The translations under genes were made by a program, and so were the position numbers. Of a DNA stretch of 64,000 nt, positions 7,697 to 18,289 are shown in pieces (position 1 is the first letter of the stretch; each line of letters opens with the position of its first letter). Origin of the DNA: Nocardioides islandensis. Lineage in GTDB: Bacteria > Actinomycetota > Actinomycetes > Propionibacteriales > Nocardioidaceae. The stretch covers positions 221,850 through 285,849 of the forward strand of contig NZ_JADKPN010000004.1 in the NCBI RefSeq assembly GCF_015352455.1. Direction: 5' to 3'. The notes beneath the pieces are model-generated. The model had not been told where the DNA came from, searched no databases, and was given only the letters and a program-made list of their open reading frames with translations.

Positions 7697-8890
7697 TCAC
7701 CGTCGGGTCGCGAACACCGCGAGCCACTCCTCGCTGGGGCGTCCGACGGGCTCGCTCATGCCGTGCTGCACCTCGTCGACCTCCCACCCGGCGGCGGCGA
7801 GGTGCTCGCGCAGCGGCTCCTCGCGCCAGAACGTGAAGAACCGCGGTGCGCCGACGTTGCCGTGCACGGACCACCGCGCACCGTCGCCGCCCTTGAGCGT
7901 CAGGTGCAGCGCGCCCCCGGGCCGGGTCACGTCCGCGAGCCGCCCGAGGACGGCGGGGAGCGCGTCGCGGCGGACATGCAGCAGCGACGCGTTCGCCCAC
8001 ACCCCGTCGTACGGCGCCCCACCGCGCAGCGGGTCGGTCAGGTCGTCGGTGAGCGGGTCGACGAGGTCGGCCAGGAAGCCGCCGGCGTGCAACCGGTCGA
8101 CGAAGCCCTGGCTGACGTCGGTACGCCGCACGCTCAGCCCGATCCGCTCCATCTCCTGCGCGTCGCGGCCGGGGCCGGTGCCGATCTCCAGCACCCGCGC
8201 CTCGGTGCCGACCATGTTCACGAACCGGATGAGGTTGCTGTGCACCTCGTCGGGCATGACAGCCGTGCCCGCGGCGTACTCCTCGGAGTGCTGGTCGTAG
8301 GCCGCGATCGTGACGCGGTCGGCGAGGTAGGCGACGTCGTGCAGGTGGTGCTCGATGTCGTGGAGGTGGTAGCGGCCGAGCGAGGCGATGTTGAAGACGC
8401 TGCCGTCGCTGCGGACGCCCTTGCGGCCCCAGTCGTCGTCGGGGACGGAGGCGTACACGTCGCCGACGGCGTACGCCGCGGCGACCAGCGTCGGTCCGAT
8501 GATCGCCGGCACCTGCTGGTCGTAGCGTCCGGCGACCGCCGCGGAGTCCTGGTCCCAGTTGGGGAAGTGCGGCTCGTGCTCGGTCATCATCGCGATCAGG
8601 CGCTCGTGGAAGACCTGGTGCACGTCGTGCACGTGGGCGGCGTACTCCAGCGGCGACCACACGTCCGGCTGGGGGCGCTCGGCCACCTCGGGGACGCCCA
8701 TCAGGCCCAGCCACACGACGGCGTTCGCGCGGATCAGGTGCGGCAGGTCGGCCACGGAGACCGTCGAGGCGTCGTACCCGCACTCCTCGCACGGGCGGTC
8801 GAGGACCCAGGTCCAGTCCTTGGTGTCCGGCGGCACCGGTGCCGGTCCGGACACCGGGCCAGACATCGGGGGGGTCATGGGCGTGATCAT
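7697..8890 (-). CDS. DinB-like domain fused to SAM-dependent methyltransferase
   Basis: 397 residues in two parts. The N-terminal ~200 residues resemble a DinB/YfiT-type four-helix bundle, with CEECGYDAST, WSPLEYAAHVHDVHQVFHERL and RYHLHDIEHHLHDVAYL; the His residues could form its usual metal site. The C-terminal half is a class I methyltransferase: VLEIGTGPGRDAQEMERIG is the SAM-binding motif I (about residues 240-258) and GVWANASLLHV matches motif IV. DinB-like enzymes often act in thiol-dependent detoxification (mycothiol). The fusion suggests one enzyme with linked steps, but the substrate is unknown. Several near ATGs make the exact start uncertain. Confidence 0.8.
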   Translation of the reverse strand: MITPMTPPMSGPVSGPAPVPPDTKDWTWVLDRPCEECGYDASTVSVADLPHLIRANAVVWLGLMGVPEVAERPQPDVWSPLEYAAHVHDVHQVFHERLIAMMTEHEPHFPNWDQDSAAVAGRYDQQVPAIIGPTLVAAAYAVGDVYASVPDDDWGRKGVRSDGSVFNIASLGRYHLHDIEHHLHDVAYLADRVTIAAYDQHSEEYAAGTAVMPDEVHSNLIRFVNMVGTEARVLEIGTGPGRDAQEMERIGLSVRRTDVSQGFVDRLHAGGFLADLVDPLTDDLTDPLRGGAPYDGVWANASLLHVRRDALPAVLGRLADVTRPGGALHLTLKGGDGARWSVHGNVGAPRFFTFWREEPLREHLAAAGWEVDEVQHGMSEPVGRPSEEWLAVFATRR

Positions 8891-8934
8891 GTCAGGCGGA
8901 TGCCTCGCTTGTCGGGAGTGGGCAGAGTGGGGCC

Positions 8935-9447
8935 ATGGAGATCCGAGCCGCCACCGAGGAGGACCTCGCCGAGGTCTCGGCGATCTACGACCACCACGCC
9001 CGCACGTCGGTGTCCACCTTCGACGACGAGTCCCCCGGCCCCGAGCGCTGGGCGTGGAAGGTCTCCCCGTCCGCTCGCCCGGGGGAGCACCTGCTCGTGG
9101 TGGTCGCCGAGGACGGCGACGTGCGGGGGTACGCCGAGTCGTCGGTGTTCCGCAACCGGCCGGCGTACGACCGGACCCGCGAGGTCTCGGTGTACCTCGG
9201 CCTCGACGCGCGCCAGCAGGGCTTCGGCCGCAAGCTGTACGACGAGCTGCTGGGGCTGCTGCGCACCGACGGCATGCACGTGGCCGTCGCGGTCATCGCG
9301 CTGCCCAACCCGGCCAGCGAGGCGCTGCACAAGGCGTGCGGGTTCGCGCCGGTCGGGGTGCTGGAGCAGGTCGGGTACAAGTTCGGCGCCTGGGTGGACA
9401 CCGCCTGGTGGCAGCTGCGCCTGGACGATGAGGATCCCGCCTCGTGA
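8935..9447 (+). CDS. GNAT family N-acetyltransferase (phosphinothricin acetyltransferase-like)
   Basis: 170 residues beginning MEIRAATEEDLAEVSAIYDHHARTSVSTFD, the N-terminal pattern of the Pat/Bar phosphinothricin acetyltransferase group. The acetyl-CoA loop is RQQGFGRKLYDELL, and NPASEALHKACGFAPVGVLEQVGYKFGAW gives the C-terminal strand. These enzymes N-acetylate phosphinothricin or related amino compounds; the natural substrate cannot be stated. CAGAGT lies 6 nt before ATG, consistent with leaderless transcription. It overlaps the next gene at GTGATG. Confidence 0.87.
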   Translation: MEIRAATEEDLAEVSAIYDHHARTSVSTFDDESPGPERWAWKVSPSARPGEHLLVVVAEDGDVRGYAESSVFRNRPAYDRTREVSVYLGLDARQQGFGRKLYDELLGLLRTDGMHVAVAVIALPNPASEALHKACGFAPVGVLEQVGYKFGAWVDTAWWQLRLDDEDPAS

Positions 9448-10241
9448 TGATCCGGCCCGCGGAGCTGCGGGCGATCCGGGAGGGCACGATCGACCTCGCG
9501 TTCCGGCGCTGGGACCGGCCGCGGGTGGTCGTCGGCACGAAGATGCGGACGATGGTCGGGATCGTCGAGGTGACCTCGGTGTCCGAGGTGGACGTGGACA
9601 CTCTCACCGAGGAGGACGCCCGCCGAGCGGGCTCGGCGTCGCTGGCCGCGCTGGTCGACGCGCTGGCCTTCAAGGCGGACAAGCCGGCCTGGCGGGTCGG
9701 CGTCCGCTACGGCGGGGCGGACCCGCGAGCGGCACTGCGGGACGCGGTGCCGACGCGCGAGGAGGTCGCCACGATCGTGGCCCGGCTCGAGCGACTCGAC
9801 CGTGCCTCGTCGTACGGCGCCTGGACCCGCGAGACCCTCGACCTCGTCGACCGCTTCCCCGAGCGCCGGGCCCCGGACCTGGCCGCACAGGTGGGCCGGG
9901 AGACGGCCGCGTTCAAGACCGACGTGCGCAAGCTCAAGGAGCTGGGCCTGACCGAGTCGCTGGCGATCGGCTACCGCCTGTCGCCCCGCGGCGAGGCCGT
10001 CGTCGACAAGCTCCGCGGGCGCAAGCGGAAGCGGCCGCCGCGGCCCGTCGGGACGGACCTTCCGCGGGCCATCGGCGCCCCTGCCACCCGCGCCCTGCGC
10101 GCCGCCGGCCTGACGTCGCTGGAGTCCCTCGGCGCCGTCACCGAGGCCGAGCTGCTGGCCATGCACGGCGTCGGCCCGATCGCCCTCGCGCGGCTGCGCG
10201 AGGCGCTGGACGACGCCGGGCTGGGGTACCGCGCGGAGTGA
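9444..10241 (+). CDS. ASCH-like / winged-helix-like / helix-hairpin-helix protein
   Basis: 265 residues that I read as three segments. Residues 1-~90 look ASCH-like (small RNA-binding PUA-like barrel): IRPAELRAIREGTIDLAFRRWDRP and GIVEVTSVSEV. Residues ~110-190 are helical with a LAAQVGRETAAFKTDVRKLKELGLTE pattern like a winged helix. A basic GRKRKRPPRP linker follows. The last ~65 residues are a helix-hairpin-helix, with AAGLTSLESLG and LLAMHGVGPIALARLREAL resembling the RNA polymerase alpha CTD. Nucleic-acid binding is likely; the role is unknown. Start is GTG 9444 or the ATG at 9447; both overlap the GNAT stop. Confidence 0.72.
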   Translation: MMIRPAELRAIREGTIDLAFRRWDRPRVVVGTKMRTMVGIVEVTSVSEVDVDTLTEEDARRAGSASLAALVDALAFKADKPAWRVGVRYGGADPRAALRDAVPTREEVATIVARLERLDRASSYGAWTRETLDLVDRFPERRAPDLAAQVGRETAAFKTDVRKLKELGLTESLAIGYRLSPRGEAVVDKLRGRKRKRPPRPVGTDLPRAIGAPATRALRAAGLTSLESLGAVTEAELLAMHGVGPIALARLREALDDAGLGYRAE

Positions 10242-10258
10242 TGCCCCAGACGCGCGAG

Positions 10259-10434
10259 TTGCGCCCCCGGCACCTGCGAGTTGCGCCCCCGGCACCTCCG
10301 AGTTGCGCCCCCGGCACCTGCGATTTGCGCCCCCGGCACCTGCGAGTTGCGCCCCCGGCACCTGCGAGTTGCGCCCCCGGCACCTGCGAGTTGCGCCCCC
10401 GGCACCCGCGAGTTGCGCCCCCGGCACCTGCGAC
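10259..10434 (+). repeat. 22-bp tandem repeat array, eight direct copies
   Basis: Eight consecutive 22-bp units of the form TTGCGCCCCCGGCACCTGCG plus AG run without spacers, with only a few substitutions (CTCCGAG, GCGAT, CCCGCG, GCGAC). The array starts 18 bp after the ASCH gene stop. Each unit contains GAGTTGCGCC, the reverse complement of the GGCGCAACTC core found in the next block, so the whole region can fold. It is not CRISPR because there are no spacers. Confidence 0.95.
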
Positions 10435-10441
10435 CGCACCC

Positions 10442-10507
10442 GAGGCGCAACTCGACCGTCCCCGAGGCGCAACTCGACCGCGCCCGAGGCGCAACTCAGC
10501 CGTCCGC
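10442..10507 (+). repeat. Three inverted copies of the 22-bp unit
   Basis: GAGGCGCAACTC recurs at 10442, 10464 and 10486, again with an exact 22-bp period. The GGCGCAACTC core is the reverse complement of the core in the preceding eight-copy array. RNA from this region could form alternative stems between any direct and any inverted copy. The block ends ~35 bp upstream of the PafBC-like promoter of the M3 peptidase gene. Confidence 0.9.
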
Positions 10508-10540
10508 GAGCCGACAGGAGGGGCCGATAACGCGTTGGGT

Positions 10541-10563
10541 TTGTCGGTGCCATCGGCAAGGAT
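10541..10563 (+). promoter_or_regulatory. PafBC-type promoter of the M3 peptidase gene (leaderless)
   Basis: TTGTCGGTG matches TTGTCRGTG in all nine positions, followed by exactly 8 nt and AAGGAT (anchor A and T of TANNNT present, first T missing). The expected start point, 7 nt after the hexamer, falls exactly on the GTG start codon at 10570. Confidence 0.65.
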
Positions 10564-10569
10564 CGCGAC

Positions 10570-12486
<1,917 letters not shown>

Positions 12487-12514
12487 CGCCGTGCCCGGCC
12501 CGCGCCGAGAGCCC

Positions 12515-12537
12515 CTGTCGGTGGCGTTTGTCAGGAT
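12515..12537 (+). promoter_or_regulatory. PafBC-type promoter of lhr (leaderless)
   Basis: CTGTCGGTG (8 of 9 to consensus), exactly 8 nt, then CAGGAT. The hexamer ends 7 nt before the GTG start codon at 12544, the same geometry as the M3 peptidase promoter. Mycobacterial lhr is known to be DNA-damage induced. Confidence 0.6.
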
Positions 12538-12543
12538 GAAGGG

Positions 12544-15500
12544 GTGCACGAGGCCCTGACCCGCTTCAGCGAACCCACCCGGGAGTGGTTCGCGGCTGCG
12601 TTCGCGGAGCCGACGACGGCCCAGCAGGGGGCGTGGGAGGCGATCGGGGCCGGGCGGCACGCGCTGGTGGTGGCCCCGACGGGGTCGGGCAAGACGCTGG
12701 CGGCGTTCCTGTGGTCCATCGACCGGCTGCTGACCGCCGAGGTGCCGGACAGGGCCCAGCGCTGCCGGGTGCTGTACATCTCCCCGCTCAAGGCCCTCGG
12801 CGTCGACGTCGAGCGCAACCTGCGGGCGCCGCTGGCGGGGATCCGGCACGCCGCCGACCGGCTGGGCCTGGAGCAGAAGCTGCCCGACCTCAGCGTCGGC
12901 GTCCGGTCGGGCGACACCACGGCCCAGGAACGACGCGCGCTCACCAGCAGGCCCCCGGACATCCTCATCACGACCCCCGAGTCGCTCTTCCTGATGCTCA
13001 CCTCCCAGGCGAGGGAGTCCTTGAGAGGCGTGGAGACGGTGATCCTCGACGAGGTGCACGCCGTCGCCGGCACCAAGCGCGGCGCCCACCTGGCCGTCAG
13101 CCTCGAGCGCCTCGACGCGCTCCTCGACAAGCCCGCCCAGCGCGTCGGCCTCTCGGCGACGGTCCGGCCGCTCGACGAGGTGGCCCGGTTCCTGGGCGGC
13201 CACGCGCCGGTCGACATCGTCGCTCCACCGGCCGAGAAGCGCTGGGACCTCAAGGTCGTCGTCCCCGTCGAGGACATGACGGCGCCCGACGGCGACCAGG
13301 TCGACAGCGACGCGGACGCCGACGACGGCCGTTCGGGGTCGATCTGGCCGCACGTCGAGGAGCACGTGGTCGACCTGGTCGAGCAGCACCGCTCGACGAT
13401 CGTCTTCGCGAACTCCAGGCGGCTGGCCGAGCGCCTCACCGCGCGGCTCAACGAGATCGCCACCACGAGAGCAGGCGGGCAGCTGCCCGACGCGGGAGGC
13501 AAGCCACCGGCCCAGGTCATGGCCCAGTCCGGGGCGTCCGCGGGCGCCGAGGTGGTCATCGCGAAAGCGCACCACGGCTCGGTCTCCAAGGAGCAGCGGG
13601 CCATCATCGAGGACGACCTCAAGCGCGGCCGCCTCCCCTGCGTCGTCGCCACGTCCAGCCTCGAGCTCGGCATCGACATGGGCGCCGTCGACCTGGTCGT
13701 CCAGATCGAGTCGCCGCCCAGCGTGGCCAGCGCGCTGCAGCGTGTGGGTCGCGCCGGCCACCAGGTCGGGGAGGTGTCGCGCGGCGTGCTGTTCCCCAAG
13801 CACCGCGGCGACCTCGCCCAGACCGCCGTCGCCGTCGAGCGGATGCGCACCGGCGCCATCGAGTCGCTGCGCGTCCCGGCCAACCCCCTCGACGTGCTGG
13901 CCCAGCAGGTCGTCGCGGCGACCGCCCTCGACGCCTGGTCCGTCGACGACCTCTACGACCTCGCGCGCCGCTCCGCGCCGTTCGTGAACCTCCCCCGCAG
14001 CGCCTTCGAGGCCACCCTCGACCTGCTCAGCGGCCGCTACCCCTCCAACGAGTTCGCCGAGCTGCGCCCGCGTGTCGTCTGGGACCGCGTCGGCGGCACG
14101 ATCACCGGCCGCCCCGGCGCCCAGCGCCTGGCGGTGACCAGCGGCGGCACCATCCCGGACCGGGGCCTGTTCGGCGTGTTCCTCGTCGGCGAGGGCGCCG
14201 GCCGCCGCGTCGGCGAGCTGGACGAGGAGATGGTCTACGAGTCCCGCGTCGGCGACGTCTTCGCCCTCGGCGCCACCAGCTGGCGCATCGAGGACATCAC
14301 CCACGACCGCGTCCTGGTCACGCCCGCGCCCGGCATCCCGGGCCGGCTGCCCTTCTGGAAGGGCGACACCCTGGGCCGTCCCGCCGAGCTGGGCGAGGCC
14401 ATCGGCGGGTTCACCCGTGAGCTCGCAGCGCTGCCCTCGAAGCAGGCCAACGCTCGCGCGGCCGAGGCCGGTCTCGACGCGTACGCCGCGGACAACCTCG
14501 TCAGCTACGTCCACGAGCAGGTCGAGGCCACCCGGGTCCTGCCCAGCGACCGCACCCTCCTGGTCGAGCGGTTCCGCGACGAGCTCGGCGACTGGCGGCT
14601 GGTCCTGCACTCCCCCTACGGCGTCCCGGTCCACGCCCCGTGGGCGCTGGCCATCAACGCCCGCCTGCGTGAGAGGTACGGCGTCGACGGCCAGGCGATG
14701 GCCTCCGACGACGGCATCGTGATCCGCATCCCCGACACCGACGTCGAGCCACCCAGCGGCGACCTGGTCGTCTTCGAGCCCGACGAGATCGAGGACCTGG
14801 TGACCGGCGAGGTCGGCGGCTCCGCGCTGTTCGCGGCCCGCTTCCGCGAGTGCGCCGCCCGCGCGCTGCTGCTCCCCCGGCGCGACCCCGGCCGCCGCTC
14901 ACCGCTGTGGCAGCAGCGCCAGCGCGCCGCGCAGCTGCTCGAGGTCGCCGCCAAGTACCCGTCGTTCCCCATCGTCCTCGAGGCCGTCCGCGAGTGCCTC
15001 CAGGACGTCTACGACCTCCCGGCCCTGGTCACGCTGATGAAGCGCCTGGACCGCCGCGAGGTCAGCGTCAGCGACATCGAGACGACCACGCCGTCCCCCT
15101 ACGCGCGCACGCTGCTGTTCGGGTACGTCGCGCAGTTCGTCTACGAGGGCGACTCACCGATCGCCGAGCGCCGCGCCGCCGCGCTGAGCCTCGACCAGGG
15201 GCTGCTGGCCGAGCTGCTGGGCAGGGCCGAGCTGCGCGAGCTCCTCGACCCCGAGGTGCTCGAGGAGGTCGAGGCCGAGCTCCAGCGGCTCACCGACGAC
15301 CGCAAGGCGCGGGACGTGGAGGGCGTCGCCGACCTGTTGCGGCTGCTCGGCCCGCTGACCGCCGACGAGGTCGCCGCCCGGACCGTGCCCGGCACCGACG
15401 TCACGGACTGCCTGACCCGCCTGACCGACTCGCGTCGCGCGGCCGTGGTCCGGATGGCCGGCGACGAGCGGTGGGCCGCGATCGAGGACGTCGGCCGCCT

Positions 15501-17109
15501 GCGCGACGCCCTCGGCGTGCCGGTGCCCCCGGGCGTCCCCGACGTCTTCACCGAGTCCGTCGACGACCCGCTCGGCGACCTGGTCGCGCGCTACGCCCGC
15601 ACCCACGGCCCGTTCACCGTCGACCAGCTGGCCACGGCGCTGGGTCTGGGTGCCGCGGTCGTCCGGCACACCCTCCAGCGACTCGGGGGCCAGGGTCGGG
15701 TGCTCGACGGCGAGTTCCGGCCGGCCGGCACCGAGACCGAGTGGTGCGACGCCGAGGTGCTGCGCCGGCTGCGCCGCCGCTCGCTGGCCCGCCTGCGCCA
15801 GGAGGTCGAGCCCGTCGAACCGCAGGCGCTCGCGCGGTACCTCCCCGCCTGGCAGTCCGTGGCCGACGGCACCCCGGGCGGCCGACGGGGCCTGCGTGGC
15901 GTCGACGGGGTGCTCACCGCGATCGACCAGCTGGCGGGCGCACCGGTGCCGGCCTCCGCGCTCGAGCAGCTGGTGCTCGCGGCCCGGGTGCGCGACTACG
16001 AGCCGGCGTACCTCGACGAGCTGACTGCGGCCGGTGAGGTCATCTGGGCCGGCCAGGGCGACCTGCCCGGCAACGACGGCTGGGTCGCGCTGCACCTCGC
16101 CGACCAGGCCCCGCTTACCCTGCCGCCGCCGACCCCGTTCGAGCACTCCGAGTTGCACCAGGCGGTCCTCGACGCCCTGGCGCCCGGCGGCGCCTGGTTC
16201 TTCCGCCAGCTCAGCGACCAGGTGGGCGCCTCCGACGACCGGGCCCTGGCCGCCGTGCTGTGGGACCTGGTGTGGGCGGGGCGGGTCAGCAACGACACCC
16301 TCACACCCCTGCGCGTGCTGATCCGCGGGGGCAGGACGGCCCACCGCACCCGCCAGGCGCCCGCGCGCACCCGCACGACCGTCTCCGGACGGCCGCGGAT
16401 GCCGAGCCGTGGCGGTCCGCCCGAGACCGCCGGCCGCTGGGCGGTCCTGCCGGCCCTCGACGACGACCCGACCCGCCGCGCGCACGCCGTGGCCGAGCGC
16501 CTCCTCGACCGGCACGGTGTGGTGACCCGCGGCGCGGTGATGAGCGAGCGCGTGCCGGGCGGGTTCGCGTCGGTCTACAAGGTCCTGTCCGCCTTCGAGG
16601 AGACCGGCCGCTGCCGCCGGGGCTACTTCGTCGCCTCGCTCGGCGCCGCCCAGTTCGGCACCTCCGGGGCCGTCGACCGGCTGCGCACCTTCGCGGAGGT
16701 GCCGGACGACGCCAAGCCGGTCGCCGTCGCGCTCGCGGCCACCGACCCCGCCAACCCCTACGGCGCCGCGCTCCCCTGGCCCGACCGGCCCGAGAAGGCC
16801 GAGGGCGAGGGCGTCGGCCACCGTCCCGGACGCAAGGCCGGCGCCATCGTGGTCCTCGTCGACGGGGCCCTGACCCTGTACGTCGAGCGCGGCGGCAAGA
16901 CCCTCCTGACCTGGCCCGAGGACCCCGAGCTGCTCGAGCCCGCCGCGCACGCCCTGGCCGACGCCGCGCGGCGCGGGGCCCTGGGCCGGATGACGGTCGA
17001 GCGCGCGGACGGCGAGCAGGTGCTCGGGACCGGGCTGACGCCGCTGCGGCTGGCCCTGACCGCCGCCGGGTTCGTGTCCACCCCGCGCGGGCTGCGGCTG
17101 CGCGGCTGA
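12544..17109 (+). CDS. lhr: ATP-dependent helicase Lhr
   Basis: 1521 residues, the full-length Lhr seen in mycobacteria (~1510). Walker A is APTGSGKT (about residues 44-51), the DExH motif is DEVHA (about 168-172), and motifs V-VI are LGIDMGAVDLVVQ and ALQRVGRAGHQ. The long C-terminal half, with winged-helix and Lhr-specific domains, is intact. Lhr is a 3'-5' translocase that unwinds RNA:DNA hybrids and is induced by DNA damage. nei2 follows after 3 bp, the same pairing as M. tuberculosis Rv3296-Rv3297. It starts at GTG 12544. Confidence 0.96.
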   Translation: MHEALTRFSEPTREWFAAAFAEPTTAQQGAWEAIGAGRHALVVAPTGSGKTLAAFLWSIDRLLTAEVPDRAQRCRVLYISPLKALGVDVERNLRAPLAGIRHAADRLGLEQKLPDLSVGVRSGDTTAQERRALTSRPPDILITTPESLFLMLTSQARESLRGVETVILDEVHAVAGTKRGAHLAVSLERLDALLDKPAQRVGLSATVRPLDEVARFLGGHAPVDIVAPPAEKRWDLKVVVPVEDMTAPDGDQVDSDADADDGRSGSIWPHVEEHVVDLVEQHRSTIVFANSRRLAERLTARLNEIATTRAGGQLPDAGGKPPAQVMAQSGASAGAEVVIAKAHHGSVSKEQRAIIEDDLKRGRLPCVVATSSLELGIDMGAVDLVVQIESPPSVASALQRVGRAGHQVGEVSRGVLFPKHRGDLAQTAVAVERMRTGAIESLRVPANPLDVLAQQVVAATALDAWSVDDLYDLARRSAPFVNLPRSAFEATLDLLSGRYPSNEFAELRPRVVWDRVGGTITGRPGAQRLAVTSGGTIPDRGLFGVFLVGEGAGRRVGELDEEMVYESRVGDVFALGATSWRIEDITHDRVLVTPAPGIPGRLPFWKGDTLGRPAELGEAIGGFTRELAALPSKQANARAAEAGLDAYAADNLVSYVHEQVEATRVLPSDRTLLVERFRDELGDWRLVLHSPYGVPVHAPWALAINARLRERYGVDGQAMASDDGIVIRIPDTDVEPPSGDLVVFEPDEIEDLVTGEVGGSALFAARFRECAARALLLPRRDPGRRSPLWQQRQRAAQLLEVAAKYPSFPIVLEAVRECLQDVYDLPALVTLMKRLDRREVSVSDIETTTPSPYARTLLFGYVAQFVYEGDSPIAERRAAALSLDQGLLAELLGRAELRELLDPEVLEEVEAELQRLTDDRKARDVEGVADLLRLLGPLTADEVAARTVPGTDVTDCLTRLTDSRRAAVVRMAGDERWAAIEDVGRLRDALGVPVPPGVPDVFTESVDDPLGDLVARYARTHGPFTVDQLATALGLGAAVVRHTLQRLGGQGRVLDGEFRPAGTETEWCDAEVLRRLRRRSLARLRQEVEPVEPQALARYLPAWQSVADGTPGGRRGLRGVDGVLTAIDQLAGAPVPASALEQLVLAARVRDYEPAYLDELTAAGEVIWAGQGDLPGNDGWVALHLADQAPLTLPPPTPFEHSELHQAVLDALAPGGAWFFRQLSDQVGASDDRALAAVLWDLVWAGRVSNDTLTPLRVLIRGGRTAHRTRQAPARTRTTVSGRPRMPSRGGPPETAGRWAVLPALDDDPTRRAHAVAERLLDRHGVVTRGAVMSERVPGGFASVYKVLSAFEETGRCRRGYFVASLGAAQFGTSGAVDRLRTFAEVPDDAKPVAVALAATDPANPYGAALPWPDRPEKAEGEGVGHRPGRKAGAIVVLVDGALTLYVERGGKTLLTWPEDPELLEPAAHALADAARRGALGRMTVERADGEQVLGTGLTPLRLALTAAGFVSTPRGLRLRG

Positions 17110-17112
17110 GGC

Positions 17113-17916
17113 ATGCCCGAGGGGGACGCGGTCTGGCGGACCGCCCGCAAGCTGCACCAGGCCCTCTCCGGCCAGGAGCTGGTGCGCACCGACTTCCGGG
17201 TGCCGGCGATCGCGACCACGGACCTCGCCGGCGGCACGGTCACCGAGACGGTCTCCCGCGGCAAGCACCTCCTCACCCGGATCGACCACCAGCCGACCGA
17301 CCAGCGCTGGACCCTGCACACGCACCTGAAGATGGAAGGCTCCTGGCGCGTCTACGACCGGGGCCAGCGCTGGAACAAGGCGGGCCACCTCGCGCGCGTC
17401 GTCCTCGACGTACCCACCCGCACCGCCGTCGGCTTCCAGCTCGGCGTCGTCGAGCTGGTGCTGCGCGAGCACGAGGACCGCATCGTCGGCCACCTCGGTC
17501 CGGACCTGCTCGGTCCCGACTGGGACGACGAGGAGGCGGCGCGCCGGCTCACCGCGGACCCGGATCGTCCGCTCGGCGAGGCTCTGCTCGACCAGCGCAA
17601 CCTGGCCGGCATCGGCACGATCTACCGCAGCGAGCTGTGCTTCCTCACCGGCTACGACCCGCGCTCACCGGTCGGCGTGGTGACCGACCCGCTGCGGATG
17701 GTCCGCCTCGCGCACTCGTTGCTCGTGCAGAACCGCAACCTCCCCCAGATCGCGACCACCGGCGACAAGCGCCGCGGGCGCAGCCTGTGGGTCTACGGCA
17801 AGCCGGGCGAGCGCTGCCTGCGCTGCGGCACGCCCATCGCGTACGCCGAGCTCGGCGAGCCCGGCCGGGCGCGGGCGGCGTACTGGTGCCCGTCCTGCCA
17901 GCCTGCACGCTCGTGA
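17113..17916 (+). CDS. nei: DNA glycosylase/AP lyase, endonuclease VIII type (Nei2)
   Basis: 267 residues of the Fpg/Nei family. After Met removal the catalytic Pro2-Glu3 begin the PEGD motif. The H2TH region contains LDQRNLAGIGTIYRSELCF (about residues 157-175). The C-terminal zinc finger is CLRCGTP and CPSCQ (about 235-263). Nei enzymes excise oxidised pyrimidines and cleave AP sites. The gene is 3 bp after lhr, which supports cotranscription and a shared repair role, and ends 8 bp from the convergent clgR. Confidence 0.93.
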   Translation: MPEGDAVWRTARKLHQALSGQELVRTDFRVPAIATTDLAGGTVTETVSRGKHLLTRIDHQPTDQRWTLHTHLKMEGSWRVYDRGQRWNKAGHLARVVLDVPTRTAVGFQLGVVELVLREHEDRIVGHLGPDLLGPDWDDEEAARRLTADPDRPLGEALLDQRNLAGIGTIYRSELCFLTGYDPRSPVGVVTDPLRMVRLAHSLLVQNRNLPQIATTGDKRRGRSLWVYGKPGERCLRCGTPIAYAELGEPGRARAAYWCPSCQPARS

Positions 17917-17924
17917 TCGCCGGG

Positions 17925-18239
17925 TCAGGCGGCGGAGCCGACGACCTCGCCGCGGCCGGCGACGCGGGCCCGGACGGCTTCGAGGGTGGTCAGCTGCGCG
18001 GCGGCCTCTTCGAGGGCGACGGCGTCGGAGACCTCACGGAGGACGTCCGAGAGCGGGACGTCGAGGGCGTCGCACAAGGAGTAGAGCAGCTCGCTGGACG
18101 CTTCCTTCTGGCCGCGCTCGATCTCGGAGATGTAGCCCAGGCTCACGCGGGCCTCGGCGGAGACCTCACGGAGGGTCAGGCCGCGCTGGGTCCGCTTGTC
18201 GCGGAGCACGTCACCGAGCAGACGCCGGAACAGCACCAT
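17925..18239 (-). CDS. clgR: ClgR-type XRE transcriptional regulator
   Basis: 104 residues. MVLFRRLLGDVLRDKRTQRGLTLREVSAEARVSLGYISEIERGQKEASSELL is the HTH (about residues 8-60) in the arrangement of ClgR/PopR of Corynebacterium, Mycobacterium and Streptomyces. The C-terminus ends in GSAA, a hydrophobic -Ala-Ala end compatible with ClpP degradation as known for ClgR. ClgR activates clpP, clpC and related genes. The start is ATG 18239, preceded by AGGG/GAGGG. A palindrome at 18270-18289 lies in its upstream region, and cinA precedes it in the same orientation. Confidence 0.9.
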   Translation of the reverse strand: MVLFRRLLGDVLRDKRTQRGLTLREVSAEARVSLGYISEIERGQKEASSELLYSLCDALDVPLSDVLREVSDAVALEEAAAQLTTLEAVRARVAGRGEVVGSAA

Positions 18240-18269
18240 CGCCCTCACCCTTTCCCATGGACAGGTCCT

Positions 18270-18289
18270 CTGCACACGTTCCTGTGCAG
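18270..18289. promoter_or_regulatory. Perfect palindrome upstream of clgR
   Basis: CTGCACA-N6-TGTGCAG lies 31 bp upstream of the clgR ATG. CAGGT/ACCTG outside each arm extends the symmetry with a two-base offset. There is no following T-run, so an operator or activator site is more likely than a terminator. ClgR is known to autoregulate in relatives, but this sequence is not its published motif as I know it. Confidence 0.5.

Noticed and set aside
10259..10507. Possible CRISPR array
   Set aside because: The 22-bp units are contiguous with no unique spacers, and no cas genes are present.
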